Shown: positions 8,611-18,109, counted from the stretch's first letter. The stretch is 40,473 nt of DNA from Alterirhizorhabdus solaris (GCF_007785815.1 NZ_VNIM01000032.1:1-40473); one strand, 5' to 3'. The notes: a model not told the origin generated them from the letters alone. Translations and numbers: made by a program.

Positions 8611-9384
8611 TCAGCCCGCCATACCCGCACGATCGTCGGCAGCGCGCAGCCAGCCGGTGATCGCGAGACGGCGGCAGGCGGCGGCTGGGGCGACGGGCGA
8701 TACGCTGTGCATCTGCGGCACGGCGAACACGTCAAGCGTGTTGAAGCCGGGCATGTGGCCGCTGACCGCGCCGTCAGCCCCGTGGAACAGCAGCAGCCCG
8801 CCCCATTCCACGCGCCATACCGGCGTCAGGCCGATGACATAAGCCGCCCGGCGCCGTTTGCCCGCCACTGCATCGTCGTGGCCGGTCAGGAAGTCACCGC
8901 TCGAATAGGCCGTCGCCTGGCCATCGGCATAATCCACGTCCACCGCCCCGGTGATGCGACGGAGTATATCCCGCATCGTGCCGGTCGATAGCCAGTGGGT
9001 CAGCCCGCCCAGGGAATTGCCGGTCGCGTCGGCCGCCTCGCCACGATTGCCGTCGGGCAGGCGCAGCGACTCGTAGCGATACTGGAAGCCGCTCCGCGCG
9101 CCCTGCCACACCGCGTCGTCGAGATCCCGCATCCTGGCGGCCGACATCCCGGCACGGGTGGCGCGATCGAGTTCGAACAGCTTGTCGCCGCTGTTGATGA
9201 GCTGCCGCCAGTCCTGCCTTGCGTCGAGCCGCGCGTGCAATGCACCGGCGACCTTTGCATCCAGGAACTCGTGGATGCGTACCCGGCCAATCTCGGCGAA
9301 CCGCGCGGCAAGAGCGTCAACATCGTGCGCAAGGCCAAGCGCGAACTGCGGGAAAGCGGTTGCCGGCTCATCCGTCACGATCAT
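8611..9384 (-). CDS. Prolyl-hydroxylase-like 2OG-Fe(II) oxygenase
   Basis: A 257-residue protein with the canonical iron triad: H169 and D171 in FLTGHDD, distal H226 in VPQMHSV, and an arginine (R238 or R239) in ACRRLAITGW as the probable 2-oxoglutarate anchor. The N-terminal half contains WRQLINSGDKLFEL, typical of the proline-hydroxylase-like oxygenases found in sphingomonad TPR-sulfotransferase clusters. No signal peptide. The frame stays open 109 codons further upstream, but the ATG at 9384 was chosen because family-like sequence begins there and GGGAGCGGGG precedes it. It converges on the sulfotransferase gene and is the fourth 2OG-oxygenase fold in this cluster. Confidence 0.85.
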   Translation of the reverse strand: MIVTDEPATAFPQFALGLAHDVDALAARFAEIGRVRIHEFLDAKVAGALHARLDARQDWRQLINSGDKLFELDRATRAGMSAARMRDLDDAVWQGARSGFQYRYESLRLPDGNRGEAADATGNSLGGLTHWLSTGTMRDILRRITGAVDVDYADGQATAYSSGDFLTGHDDAVAGKRRRAAYVIGLTPVWRVEWGGLLLFHGADGAVSGHMPGFNTLDVFAVPQMHSVSPVAPAAACRRLAITGWLRAADDRAGMAG

Positions 9385-9723
9385 GGCCCCGCTCCCGCCC
9401 GCCGATGCCCCGTCACCGGTCGAAGCGTCGCGAATGGCCGATACCATAGCGCATGTCGCAAGCCGACGGGTTGGCCGGGATCCCCGGCTCGAACTGCATA
9501 CGACGCTGGATCGACACGCACGACCAAAATTCTGCCGATCGAGCTTTGCGACCATGTGATCGCGGCTGGCGCAGGAGGGTGCGACGCATCGCAGGGCTGC
9601 CCCGAGCGCATCGGACGCAATCTGCCTGCGGGGTCGCTGGATGGGTGCGCCGCAGATCGACGCGCGCGCCGCCGTCCTCCGGGCCGCGCCGGATAAGCGG
9701 ACCGGCACCAAGGCCGTCCCGCC
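9385..9723. other. 339-bp stretch with no convincing gene
   Basis: Open frames exist on both strands but none has a family-like composition, a good ribosome site or any recognisable motif. It lies upstream of the oxygenase at 9384 (leftward) and downstream of the deaminase-like gene, so it probably holds the oxygenase promoter. No clear -35/-10 pair was found. Confidence 0.5.
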
Positions 9724-10194
9724 TCAGCCGCTCGACCGTGCGTGGAGAGCGCGAACCTCGTCGGCAAGGGCCGGCACCGGGCCGCTCACCACCGCCCCCG
9801 GCACCACATCGGTGATGCGAAGCGGCGCGATGCCGAGCGGTGGCCTGCCGAGTTCGCGCATCCACTCGCCCAACTGCACCGTAGAGGTCGCATAGACGAT
9901 CCGCCCCAGCCCCGCGAGGCCATGCGCCGCCGCGCACATCGCGCAATGCTCGCCCGACGTGTACACGACGGTGTGGCGTCGCTCCTCCGGCGACAGGTGC
10001 GCAGCCGCCCAGCGCGCGATCGCGAACTCCGGATGGCGCGTCGGATCGCCGCCGCCGGTACGGTTGCGGTCCTCGAACAGGACCGCGCCGTCGCGTGATA
10101 CCAGCAACGAGCCGAACGGCTGGTCGCCCGCATCGACGGCCTCCGCCGCCAGCGCGACGCAGCGTCGCAGGTGCCGCATGTCGGTATCGTTCAT
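9724..10194 (-). CDS. Nucleoside/nucleobase deaminase-like protein
   Basis: A 156-residue protein of the cytidine-deaminase-like fold. The zinc site is visible as HPE (H54, E56 as proton shuttle) and EHCAMC (C84, C87). The usual proline before the first cysteine is histidine here, and the usual HAE is HPE. This fits the small deaminase group related to guanine deaminase and TadA; substrate preference cannot be decided. GAGGAA precedes the ATG by 5 bases. It is the last gene of a leftward run with two short unknown genes upstream. Confidence 0.8.
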   Translation of the reverse strand: MNDTDMRHLRRCVALAAEAVDAGDQPFGSLLVSRDGAVLFEDRNRTGGGDPTRHPEFAIARWAAAHLSPEERRHTVVYTSGEHCAMCAAAHGLAGLGRIVYATSTVQLGEWMRELGRPPLGIAPLRITDVVPGAVVSGPVPALADEVRALHARSSG

Positions 10195-10243
10195 TCCGTT
10201 CCTCGCTGTCGGGTCCACCGACGATGCGGTTGCGGCAGCCGGA

Positions 10244-10444
10244 TCATGCCTCGCGGATATCCGGGAAGCTGTAGGTCGACGGTTCGCCCTCCGCCGTGCC
10301 GGTCGCGAATATGGCGACGTCGCCTGCCACCACCTCCTGCCGCGCCCACCGATCCCAGCCGATGTGGATGAAGTCGGGCACGCCGAACACCCGGACGGCC
10401 CGACCATATTCGTCGCCGCGGAAGCCGACGAAATGCAGCGCCAT
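10244..10444 (-). CDS. Small protein of unknown function (66 aa)
   Basis: The protein begins MALHFVGFRGDEYGRAVRVFG and has a compact composition suggesting a small beta-rich domain (DFIHIGWDRWARQEV, VAGDVAIFATGT). There is no signal peptide or membrane segment. GGAG ends two bases before the ATG. It lies 11 bp after the 76-residue gene and 49 bp before the deaminase-like gene, all leftward, so the three may form an operon. No function is recognised. Confidence 0.6.
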   Translation of the reverse strand: MALHFVGFRGDEYGRAVRVFGVPDFIHIGWDRWARQEVVAGDVAIFATGTAEGEPSTYSFPDIREA

Positions 10445-10455
10445 GCCTCCGGCCC

Positions 10456-10686
10456 TCAGGCTACCCCCTCGCGGCGCGCGCCCACGATCATGCGCCGTGC
10501 GATCGCCCGCACCGCCTCGTCGTCCTTGTCGGCACCGTCGGCCGGATCGCCGAGATGATCGAGGCTGCCCTCCAGAAAGTCGAGCAGCCCGGGCTGCCCC
10601 GCCTCGACATATTCCATCAGCTTGAACAGCAGATGCTCGGTCGCGATCTCGCGGCGGCGGGTCTGGGTGGCCGGGTCGGTCATCAT
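10456..10686 (-). CDS. Small helical protein of unknown function (76 aa)
   Basis: A short, charged, mostly helical protein (RREIATEHLLFKLMEYVEAG, then DEAVRAIARRMIVGARREG). It starts with two consecutive ATG codons at 10686, with GGAG 8 bases upstream. No signal peptide or known domain. It is the first gene of a leftward trio ending in the deaminase-like gene. The 107 bp upstream, before the hybrid kinase terminus, contain no obvious element. Confidence 0.6.
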   Translation of the reverse strand: MMTDPATQTRRREIATEHLLFKLMEYVEAGQPGLLDFLEGSLDHLGDPADGADKDDEAVRAIARRMIVGARREGVA

Positions 10687-10793
10687 GCGGTCTCCGTGTC
10701 GTTCAGCGACCGGAACGCCCGAGCATCACGGTCGGCACCGTGCGCGCCCGATCACCCGGCAATCGGAATCCGACGACGGATCGGGCGGTCCTG

Positions 10794-13385
10794 CTACCCG
10801 GCCACCTTGCGCAGGATGCGCGAGAGCTGCTCAACCGAATATGGCTTGTGGAGCAGTTCGAAGCCGTGGGTGCCGTCCTGCGCCAGCACGTTGCTGTAGC
10901 CCGAGGTCAGGACGACCGGAAGATCGGGGTACCGCGCCCGGATTTCCTTGCCCAGTTCGATCCCGTTCATGCCCGGCATCACCACATCGGAAAAGACGAT
11001 GTCGATCCGCGAGGCATCCTTCGCCAGCTCGGCCAGCGCTTCCTGCGCGTTGGCCGCCCATACCGTCACATAGCCCAGTTCGGCGAGCGACTGGGTGGTG
11101 AACGTCCCGACCTCCGAATTGTCCTCGACGACCAGCACGCAGGTGCCATGCCCATCCGCCAGCGCCTCGACCGCCTCGCCGGCCGGCACGATCTCTTCTT
11201 CCTCGGCACGCGGCAGGTACAGCGTGAAGGTGGTGCCCCGACCCACCTCGCTCTCGACGACGATGTCGCCGTCCGACTGCTTGGCGAAGCCGAACACCTG
11301 GCTGAGGCCGAGGCCAGTGCCCTGGCCGACGCCCTTGGTCGTGAAGAACGGCTCGAAGATCCGTTCCAGCTTGTCGGGGGCGATGCCCGATCCGGTGTCG
11401 GTCATCGAGATCGCGACATACTGCCCCTCGACGGCGGGATGCGAGCGGACGGCCGGAATGAACGCGGCGGGCCGCACCGCGATGTCGATGCGCCCGGCAC
11501 CGTCCATCGCGTCGCGCGCGTTCACCGCCATGTTCACCAGCGCGGTATCGAGCTGGCTGGGATCGACGTTGGTGAAGCACGCCGTCTCCGGCAGATCGAT
11601 GCCGATCCGGATCCTCGACCCGGTCAGCGTGCCCAGCATATCCGAAATGACGGTCAGGCTCTGGCCCACGTCGATGACTTCGGGCCGCAGGGCCTGGCGC
11701 CGCGCGAAGGCAAGGAGCTGGCCCGTCAGCTTGGCCGCGCGATCGGCGGTGTCGGAGATCGCGTCGATGTAGCGCGCCTGCCGCTCGGGGGTGAGATCGG
11801 GGCGCTTGAGCAGGTCGGTGGCCGAGCGGATGACGGTGAGCAGGTTGTTGAAGTCATGCGCGACGCCGCCGGTCAGCTGGCCGACCGCCTCCATCTTCTG
11901 CGACTGGCGCAGCGCATCCTCGGCATGTTGCAGCTCGCCCGTGCGGGCGACCACCTGCTGTTCGAGCGAGGCGGCGAGTGCTGCCAGCGCCTGCTCCGTC
12001 CGCCGCCGCTCGGTCGCGATCCTCGTCCGCTCGGCGACCTCGCGGGCGAACATGATCTCGTCCGCCCGCCAGCGCCGCGCCCGGCCGCTCGCCAGGTAGA
12101 GCATGGCGACGAGTCGCCCGTTCTCCATGATCGGCATGTTGATGATGGCCCGGGCGTTGACCGCTTCCAGTGCCTCGGTGGTCCGCGCGGTGCGGGGATC
12201 GAGACGGACGTCCTCGATGCAGATTTCCTCGCCGCGCTTCATGTCGTCGACGTAGGAGCCGAAATCGCGCAGGTCGTAGATGCCGGAAAGCTGGCTGACG
12301 CCGGGTGCCGTCCAGTCGCGCGTCACCGTGACCTCGTCGGTGGCCGCATCGATCCCGCCATAGCCCACCCGGCTCAGATCGATCGTCCGGCCGATGATCG
12401 AGGCGGCGGCAAAGGAGATGTCGTCGGGGCACTCGGTGTCGCGGAACATGTCGCCGAGCTCGACCAGCGCGGCCCGCGTGATGTCGCTGCGGCGCTGGTC
12501 GGTGATGTCGGTCGAGACGCCCGCGATGCGCAGCGCCTTGCCGTTCGCATCGAAGAAGGGCTGGCCGCGCGAACCGATCCAGCGCAGTTCGCCGTCGTCG
12601 TGGCGATGAATGCGGTACACGACATCATAGTCCGTACCTTCCTCCACGCAGCGACGGGATTCGTCGACGCTGAGCGCCCGGTCGTCGGGGTGGATGGCAG
12701 CCAGCCGGTCCGCATAGGTGAACGGCTGGTCGACCGGCCTGCCGAAGATTTCCTTGCACGTCTCGGACGCCGTCAGCCGCTGGGTCTCGATCTCGAGGCT
12801 CCAGGTACCGAACCGGGCGGCCTTCAGGGTGAAGGCCAGCTCGCGCTCCTGCTCCTGCTGCACGCGCAGCCGGTCCGTCAGCTCGGCCATCAGCGATGCG
12901 TTGCTGGTTTCCAGCCCCTTCAGGCGCTCCCGTTCGAGCGTGACATCGACCTGGCTGGCGAAGAAATAGGCCAGCACCCCGTCGGTATCGTACACCGGCG
13001 CCATCAGCAGGCGGTTCCAGAACGTCTCCCCGTCCTTGCGATGGTTCTGGATGTCGATCTCGATCGACTCCACCCGGCGCACGGCCTCGCGGATTCTGGC
13101 GACCGTCTCGCGGTCGGTTTTCGGCCCCTGCAGGAAGCGGCAGTTCCGGCCAAGGATCTCCTCCCGCTCGTACCCGCTGAGGCGACAGAAGGCGTTGTTG
13201 GTGAAGACGACGGGATTGTCGTGGAGCCGGGGATTGGTGATGATCATCGGCATCCGCGTGGCACGAACCGCGGCCACGAACGGATCGGTGCCGAGATCCT
13301 GCCCGATCAGCTCGGCCGCGATCCGTTCGGCATCGGCAGTCATCTTCGGCGCGGTCTCGACGGCGCGGTCGGTCGTATCGGTCAC
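10794..13385 (-). CDS. LOV-PAS-GAF hybrid histidine kinase with receiver domain
   Basis: 863 residues from the GTG at 13385. Domain order: LOV/PAS (about 35-150) with GRNCRFLQ at 79-86, where C82 is the flavin-adduct cysteine of blue-light LOV sensors and N114/N124 are in the expected places; a PAS_3 (about 185-300, ending [11 protein letters not shown]); a GAF-like domain (about 305-450); a coiled coil; HisKA with H510 in [11 protein letters not shown]; an HATPase ([23 protein letters not shown]); and a C-terminal receiver with D800 in [11 protein letters not shown] and K847. It should be a blue-light-responsive hybrid kinase. The start is uncertain: ATG at 13343 is equally possible, as neither has a strong ribosome site. 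It is divergent from arsR. Confidence 0.88.
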   Translation of the reverse strand: MTDTTDRAVETAPKMTADAERIAAELIGQDLGTDPFVAAVRATRMPMIITNPRLHDNPVVFTNNAFCRLSGYEREEILGRNCRFLQGPKTDRETVARIREAVRRVESIEIDIQNHRKDGETFWNRLLMAPVYDTDGVLAYFFASQVDVTLERERLKGLETSNASLMAELTDRLRVQQEQERELAFTLKAARFGTWSLEIETQRLTASETCKEIFGRPVDQPFTYADRLAAIHPDDRALSVDESRRCVEEGTDYDVVYRIHRHDDGELRWIGSRGQPFFDANGKALRIAGVSTDITDQRRSDITRAALVELGDMFRDTECPDDISFAAASIIGRTIDLSRVGYGGIDAATDEVTVTRDWTAPGVSQLSGIYDLRDFGSYVDDMKRGEEICIEDVRLDPRTARTTEALEAVNARAIINMPIMENGRLVAMLYLASGRARRWRADEIMFAREVAERTRIATERRRTEQALAALAASLEQQVVARTGELQHAEDALRQSQKMEAVGQLTGGVAHDFNNLLTVIRSATDLLKRPDLTPERQARYIDAISDTADRAAKLTGQLLAFARRQALRPEVIDVGQSLTVISDMLGTLTGSRIRIGIDLPETACFTNVDPSQLDTALVNMAVNARDAMDGAGRIDIAVRPAAFIPAVRSHPAVEGQYVAISMTDTGSGIAPDKLERIFEPFFTTKGVGQGTGLGLSQVFGFAKQSDGDIVVESEVGRGTTFTLYLPRAEEEEIVPAGEAVEALADGHGTCVLVVEDNSEVGTFTTQSLAELGYVTVWAANAQEALAELAKDASRIDIVFSDVVMPGMNGIELGKEIRARYPDLPVVLTSGYSNVLAQDGTHGFELLHKPYSVEQLSRILRKVAG

Positions 13386-13545
13386 GTCGTCACTCGTCGG
13401 TTGCGGCCAAGTGCCGGGATTAGGCGATACCCCCCTTGTCCGCAACGTCGGGCGTGGGCGAGGCGCTACTTTGGTCGCAAGCCGGCACGCTCCCGCTGCC
13501 CCGTAGAACCGGCCGTCCGGACCTTCGGGGCTGGTCTTGCATGAC

Positions 13546-13565
13546 ATATCCTCTATGCTGGATAT
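13546..13565. promoter_or_regulatory. Candidate ArsR operator at the arsR start
   Basis: An inverted repeat, ATATCC then 8 bases then GGATAT, ends directly at the arsR ATG (13566). ArsR-family repressors bind such AT-rich dyads over their own promoter. TATGCT at 13554-13559, inside the spacer, could be a -10 that would place the transcript start at about the ATG. The -35 is weak. The role is inferred from position. Confidence 0.5.
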
Positions 13566-13898
13566 ATGGATAATGATTCGGCCATCGTGGCGCTCGGCGC
13601 GCTCGCACAGGGGACGCGTCTCGATGTGTTCCGGCTGCTCGTGCGGCATGAGCCGGACGGCTTGGCCGCCGGCGAGATCGCCCGCCGGCTGGACGTGCCG
13701 CAGAACACCATGTCCGCGCATCTCGGCATTCTCGCGCGCGCCGGCATCGTCCGCTCCGAGCGGCATAGCCGGTCGATCATATACCGCGCCGATCTGGACG
13801 GGCTGCGCGCGCTGACGCTGTTCCTCGTCAAGGACTGCTGCGCCGGATCGCCTGAACTGTGCGCGCCGCTCCTGGCCGAACTCACCCCCTGCTGCTGA
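13566..13898 (+). CDS. arsR: ArsR-family repressor of the arsenic operon
   Basis: A 110-residue winged-helix protein (LAQGTRLDVFRLLV, then recognition region QNTMSAHLGILARAGIV, then wing SIIYRAD). The C-terminal end carries DCCAGSPELC (C91, C92, C99) and a terminal CC (C109, C110). These fit the As(III)-sensing C-terminal cysteines of one ArsR subgroup, as opposed to the alpha-3 cysteine pair of the E. coli type. It should repress its own operon until As(III)/Sb(III) binds. It heads arsR-arsC-arsB-arsH. A Shine-Dalgarno is almost absent: only GGA lies immediately upstream, and an inverted repeat abuts the start. Confidence 0.9.
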   Translation: MDNDSAIVALGALAQGTRLDVFRLLVRHEPDGLAAGEIARRLDVPQNTMSAHLGILARAGIVRSERHSRSIIYRADLDGLRALTLFLVKDCCAGSPELCAPLLAELTPCC

Positions 13899-13911
13899 AA
13901 GGACGCCCACC

Positions 13912-14352
13912 ATGAGCTGGAACGCGGCCGTCGATATCGTGATCTATCACAACCCCGCGTGCGGCACGTCGCGCAACACGCTGGCGATGATCCGCAACGC
14001 CGGCATCGAGCCGCATGTGATCGAGTATCTGAAGACGCCGCCCTCGCGCGCGCTGCTGGTCGAACTGATCGACCGTGCCGGGATCACCCCTCGCGATCTG
14101 CTGCGCGAGAAGGGCACGCCCTATGCGGAACTGGGCCTTGGTGACGTCACGCTGTCCGACGATGCGCTGGTGGACGCGATGATGGCGCATCCGGTCCTCA
14201 TCAACCGGCCGCTGATCGTCTCGCCGCTCGGCGTGAAGCTGTGCCGTCCGTCCGAGGCCGTGCTCGATCTGCTGCCCGCGCCGCAACGGGGTGCGTTCGC
14301 CAAGGAAGACGGCGAACGGGTGGTGGACGCATCGGGCCAGCGCATCGCCTGA
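13912..14352 (+). CDS. arsC: Arsenate reductase, glutaredoxin-dependent type
   Basis: A 146-residue thioredoxin-fold protein. [12 protein letters not shown] places the catalytic cysteine at C17, and [11 protein letters not shown] carries a conserved arginine of the family. It reduces As(V) to As(III) in the cytoplasm with glutathione/glutaredoxin, feeding the ArsB exporter. AAGGA lies 8 bases before the ATG. It is 13 bp after arsR and overlaps arsB by one base (TGATG). Confidence 0.93.
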   Translation: MSWNAAVDIVIYHNPACGTSRNTLAMIRNAGIEPHVIEYLKTPPSRALLVELIDRAGITPRDLLREKGTPYAELGLGDVTLSDDALVDAMMAHPVLINRPLIVSPLGVKLCRPSEAVLDLLPAPQRGAFAKEDGERVVDASGQRIA

Positions 14353-15635
14353 TGGTGCTCGCGCTCGCCATCTTCATCGTCACGATCGCGCTGGTCATCT
14401 GGCAACCCAAAGGGTTGGGCATCGGGTGGAGTGCACTGGGCGGCGCGGCGATCGCGCTGCTCGTCGGGGTCGTCTCGCTCTCCGATGTGCCGGTGGTGTG
14501 GGACATCGTCTGGAACGCGACCGCGACGTTCGTCGCGATCATCATCGTCAGCCTGTTGCTCGATGAAGCCGGGTTCTTTGAGTGGGCGGCGCTCCATGTC
14601 GCGCGCTGGGGCCGGGGGCATGGTCGCCGGCTGTTCGTGCTGATCGTCCTGCTCGGCGCGGCGGTGTCGGCGCTGTTCGCCAACGATGGCGCGGCCCTGA
14701 TCCTGACGCCGATCGTGATCGCGATGCTGCGTGCGCTGGGATACAGGGATCGGGCGACGCTGGCGTTCGTCATGGCGGCGGGGTTCATCGCCGATACCGC
14801 CAGTCTGCCGCTCGTCGTCTCCAACCTCGTCAACATCGTGTCGGCCGACTTCTTCCGCGTCGGTTTCGCCGATTATGCGTCGGTGATGCTGCCGGTCGAT
14901 CTGGCGTCGATCGCTGCGACGCTCATCGTGCTGCTGCTGTTCTTCCGCAGCGACATACCGGCGGGCTATGACGTGACGCAGTTCCGCGCTCCTTCGGCAG
15001 CGATCCGGGACCGTGCCACGTTCAGAGCGGGCTGGGTCGTTCTCGCCTTGCTGCTCGCCGGCTTCTTCCTGCTCGAACCCCTCGGCGTGCCGGTCAGCGC
15101 CGTTGCCGCTGCCGGCGCGGTCCTCCTGCTCGTCATCGCGTCGCGTGGGTCTGTCATCCAGACGCGCAAGGTGCTGGCGGGCGCGCCATGGCAGGTCGTG
15201 ATCTTCTCGCTCGGCATGTATCTGGTCGTCTACGGCCTGCGAAACGCGGGGCTGACCGATCATCTTGCCGGCGTGCTCGATCGCACCGCGCAAGGCGGCG
15301 TGTGGGGCGCCGCGTTCGGGACCGGTATCATCGCCGCCCTCCTGTCGTCGGTGATGAACAATATGCCGACCGTGCTGGTGGGCGCGCTGTCGATCGACGC
15401 GACGCACGCCACGGGCACGATCAGGGAAGCGATGATCTACGCCAACGTGATCGGTTGCGACCTCGGGCCCAAGATCACGCCGATCGGTTCGCTCGCGACG
15501 CTGCTGTGGCTGCACGTCCTCGGGCAAAAGGGTATCCGCATCGGCTGGGGCTATTACTTCAAGGTCGGCGCGACACTGACGATTCCCGTGCTGCTGGTGA
15601 CACTCGCCGCGCTCGCCATAAGGCTCAGTCTGTAA
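14352..15635 (+). CDS. arsB: Arsenite efflux membrane protein ArsB
   Basis: A 427-residue polytopic inner-membrane protein with about 11-12 hydrophobic segments. Family strings include [27 protein letters not shown] and [14 protein letters not shown], with [19 protein letters not shown] near the C-terminus, all diagnostic of ArsB/ion-transporter-superfamily permeases. It exports arsenite/antimonite by the proton-motive force (no arsA is visible). The ATG overlaps the arsC stop by one base and its stop overlaps the arsH ATG by one base, indicating tight coupling. A longer upstream in-frame extension only reads through arsC and was not used. Confidence 0.93.
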   Translation: MVLALAIFIVTIALVIWQPKGLGIGWSALGGAAIALLVGVVSLSDVPVVWDIVWNATATFVAIIIVSLLLDEAGFFEWAALHVARWGRGHGRRLFVLIVLLGAAVSALFANDGAALILTPIVIAMLRALGYRDRATLAFVMAAGFIADTASLPLVVSNLVNIVSADFFRVGFADYASVMLPVDLASIAATLIVLLLFFRSDIPAGYDVTQFRAPSAAIRDRATFRAGWVVLALLLAGFFLLEPLGVPVSAVAAAGAVLLLVIASRGSVIQTRKVLAGAPWQVVIFSLGMYLVVYGLRNAGLTDHLAGVLDRTAQGGVWGAAFGTGIIAALLSSVMNNMPTVLVGALSIDATHATGTIREAMIYANVIGCDLGPKITPIGSLATLLWLHVLGQKGIRIGWGYYFKVGATLTIPVLLVTLAALAIRLSL

Positions 15636-16396
15636 TGCCGCTTCGCACACTCTCCGATCCCGACCACCTTCCCGCGCTCGATCGCCGCTATGCGCTCGAC
15701 CGTCCCGCCCTCGGGTTGGGCGCTGGTGATCCACCTCCGCGCATCCTGCTGCTTTACGGCTCCCTGCGCGAGCGGTCCTTCTCACGGCTTTGCGTCGAGG
15801 AAGCCGCCCGCCTGCTGCAATTCTTCGGCTGCGAGACGCGCATCTTCGACCCCGCCACGCTGCCGCTGCCCGATCAGGTGACGGGCGACGATCATCCGGC
15901 CGTTCACGAGCTGCGCAACCTGTCGATGTGGTCGGAAGGGCATGTGTGGTGTAGCCCGGAGCGTCACGGCCAGATCACCGGCATCATGAAGCTGCAAGTC
16001 GATCACCTGCCGCTGGCGATCGGCGGGATGCGCCCGACGCAGGGCCGCACGCTCGCCGTCATGCAGGTGTCGGCCGGATCGCAATCGTTCAACAGCGTCA
16101 ACACGCTGCGCGTCCTCGGCCGCTGGATGCGGATGGTGACGATCCCGAACCAGTCGAGCGTCGCCAAGGCGTTCGACGAGTTCGACGACGCCGGCCGGAT
16201 GAAGCCGTCCAGCTACTACGACCGGATCGTGGACGTGATGGAGGAACTGGTGCGCTTCACGGTGCTGCTCCGCCCGCACACCGCCCGGCTGGTCGATCGC
16301 TACTCCGAGCGCCGGGAGGCCGGAACGCCGATCGACCCGGCAACCGACCTGTCGCACATCGCCACGGCGCCGACCCGCGCAGATCGGGCGGACTGA
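15635..16396 (+). CDS. arsH: ArsH, NADPH-dependent FMN organoarsenical oxidase
   Basis: A 253-residue flavodoxin-like protein. The FMN-phosphate loop is [10 protein letters not shown], and the ArsH-typical blocks [23 protein letters not shown] and [14 protein letters not shown] are present. ArsH oxidises trivalent methyl- and aromatic arsenicals to the less toxic pentavalent forms, which fits the end of an ars operon. The start overlaps the arsB stop (TAATG). The next gene begins 10 bases after the stop, in the same reading frame. Confidence 0.93.
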   Translation: MPLRTLSDPDHLPALDRRYALDRPALGLGAGDPPPRILLLYGSLRERSFSRLCVEEAARLLQFFGCETRIFDPATLPLPDQVTGDDHPAVHELRNLSMWSEGHVWCSPERHGQITGIMKLQVDHLPLAIGGMRPTQGRTLAVMQVSAGSQSFNSVNTLRVLGRWMRMVTIPNQSSVAKAFDEFDDAGRMKPSSYYDRIVDVMEELVRFTVLLRPHTARLVDRYSERREAGTPIDPATDLSHIATAPTRADRAD

Positions 16397-16405
16397 GACC
16401 GATCC

Positions 16406-17248
16406 ATGCCGGGCGACGGCCACCGCGTTCGCGGACCCCATCCGGCGGATCGGGATCGCGTGCGTTCTGCCTTTGCCGCGACCCGCGCCGTGCTGGGTCG
16501 CTACGAGACCGATTTCCGCATCCTTGCCGGCGACGAGGTGCGCTGGATTTCCGCGCGTGGCCAGGGCGAGGACGTCGGGATCGTCGGACGAACGATGTTC
16601 GGTATCTTCCTCGACGTCTCGGGGCGCAAGCATGCCGAGGAAGGCAACGAGCCTGTCGCCGGCGAGATGAACCATCGGGTCAAGAACCTGCTGACGATCG
16701 CAGCCGGCCTCACCGCGATCACGTTGCGTTCCGCGAAGTCGACGGAAGGGATGGCGCAGGATCTGACCGCGCGGCTGACGGCGCTGGGCCGCGCGCACGA
16801 TCTGGTCCGCCCCCTGCCGAACGGCCAGGGCGATGCGGCGCTGCTGGGCGATCTGCTGTCGGTGCTGCTGGCGCGCTACGAAGACATGGGCGCGTTCCGG
16901 GGCCGCATCCGCGTCGCGGTGGAGCGCATGGGGGTCGGCGAGGTGGCGGCGACCGGCCTCGCCCTCGTGATCCACGAGCTGGCGACGAACTCGATGAAAT
17001 ACGGCGCGCTGTCGGTGCCCACCGGGACACTCGACCTGTCGAGCACGACGGACGGCGACGAACTCGTCCTGACCTGGCTGGAGCGTGGCGGGCCGGCGGT
17101 GACGGTTCCGGACGGGACGGAGGGTTTCGGCAGCAAGCTCCTGCGGCGCAGCATCTCGGGCCAACTTGGCGGCTCGATCGCCTGCGACTGGTCCGAGGAA
17201 GGGGTGATTGCCACCCTGCGCATGGACCGCCGACGCCTGTCCGCCTGA
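16406..17248 (+). CDS. HWE-family histidine kinase with truncated PAS
   Basis: A 280-residue protein. Residues about 80-275 are an HWE kinase: H90 in GEMNHRVKNLL, an N-box with the family histidine (VIHELATNSMKYGAL), and TWLERGGP, the W-x-E of the name. Residues 10-78 match only the back half of a PAS_3/PAC domain (HPADRDRVR, YETDFRIL, VRWISARGQ, GIFLDVSGRKHAEE); the front half of the fold is absent, with no membrane segment in its place. The gene sits 9 bp after arsH in the same reading frame and has a weak ribosome site. It may be a remnant of a larger sensor or a signal-blind kinase, perhaps acting in the general stress response as other HWE kinases do. Confidence 0.8.
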   Translation: MPGDGHRVRGPHPADRDRVRSAFAATRAVLGRYETDFRILAGDEVRWISARGQGEDVGIVGRTMFGIFLDVSGRKHAEEGNEPVAGEMNHRVKNLLTIAAGLTAITLRSAKSTEGMAQDLTARLTALGRAHDLVRPLPNGQGDAALLGDLLSVLLARYEDMGAFRGRIRVAVERMGVGEVAATGLALVIHELATNSMKYGALSVPTGTLDLSSTTDGDELVLTWLERGGPAVTVPDGTEGFGSKLLRRSISGQLGGSIACDWSEEGVIATLRMDRRRLSA

Positions 17249-17290
17249 CCGTGGGCTGGATCGCCCGCCCCGCGACCGATCGACGGTGCC

Positions 17291-18109
17291 TCAACCTTCC
17301 CGAGTGTGCGCCGTCATCTCGCTTCGGACCTGGCCATGCGCCAGCATCGCGAACAGCCCTGCCCCGCCGATCAGGTTCCCGGCGACCGCGGGCAGGATCG
17401 ATCCGCCGAAAGCGGCCATCACATCGATGCGCCCGGCCCACATCAGCGTGAACGCTTCCGCCGACCCCACGATCGAATGGCTGAAGCCCGCGATGCCGAC
17501 CACGTAGGTCACCACGAAGATGATGAGGACGGATTGCTCGCGTGCATTGGGCAGGGTCCATGCGAGACTGGCGATCAGGAACCCGGCCGGGATCCCGCCC
17601 CAGAATGTCGCGGCCACATCATGCTTCAGGATGACGGCGGACACGGCCACCATCCCGTCGCGCAGCGGCGGATCCGCCAGCGGCAGATTCGCCAACGCCA
17701 GCGTGATGAGGGCGGTGCCGACCAGATTCGCCAGCAGGACCAGCCCCCAGAGTCGAAGCGTACGCATCAGCGCCGACAGCGTCGGCCGCGTGGCTAGCGG
17801 CAGCATCGCCGTGATCGTGCTTTCGGTGAAGAACTGCATCCGGCCGAGCACGACGACCATGAAACCGACCGGATAGCCGAGGCCCACGATCAGTTTGCGC
17901 CACGGTGCCTCGACCGTCATCGTATGCAGCGCGCCCTGCGCGACAAGCGACGCGGTGATCGCGAAGCCGGCGGCGAGCGCGGACCAGAGCAGCGAGGCGG
18001 CCGGGCGATCGAGTTCGGCCTCGCCTTCCTCGCGCACGGCGCGGTGCAGTTCACCGGCGTCGGCCGCCTTCAATTCCTCGATCGCGTCGTCGTCGCTCGG
18101 CTGTTCCAT
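17291..18109 (-). CDS. Formate/nitrite transporter family channel
   Basis: A 272-residue inner-membrane protein with about six hydrophobic segments (LWSALAAGFAITASL, LIVGLGYPVGFMVVVLG, LVLLANLVGTALITLAL, GFLIASLAWTL, LIIFVVTYVVGIAGF, AVAGNLIGGAGLFAML). GRMQFFTEST and the hallmark HSIVGSAEAF fit the FNT family (PF01226). FNT proteins pass formate, nitrite, hydrosulfide or similar small anions. The acidic N-terminal tail (about 50 residues) marks a subgroup of unknown substrate. The ATG at 18109 was chosen because the in-frame sequence upstream is arginine/serine/proline-rich and unlike coding. It is convergent with the HWE kinase. Confidence 0.85.
   Translation of the reverse strand: MEQPSDDDAIEELKAADAGELHRAVREEGEAELDRPAASLLWSALAAGFAITASLVAQGALHTMTVEAPWRKLIVGLGYPVGFMVVVLGRMQFFTESTITAMLPLATRPTLSALMRTLRLWGLVLLANLVGTALITLALANLPLADPPLRDGMVAVSAVILKHDVAATFWGGIPAGFLIASLAWTLPNAREQSVLIIFVVTYVVGIAGFSHSIVGSAEAFTLMWAGRIDVMAAFGGSILPAVAGNLIGGAGLFAMLAHGQVRSEMTAHTREG

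Noticed and set aside
10740-13544. 934-codon open frame on the plus strand
   Set aside because: It is the mirror of the hybrid kinase in a high-GC genome and is rich in Arg, Asp, Gly and His repeats without any family motif.
14121-17164. Two long minus-strand open frames opposite arsB, arsH and the HWE kinase
   Set aside because: Their composition (Arg/Asp/Gln/His-rich) is that of antisense frames, and the plus-strand genes are unmistakable.
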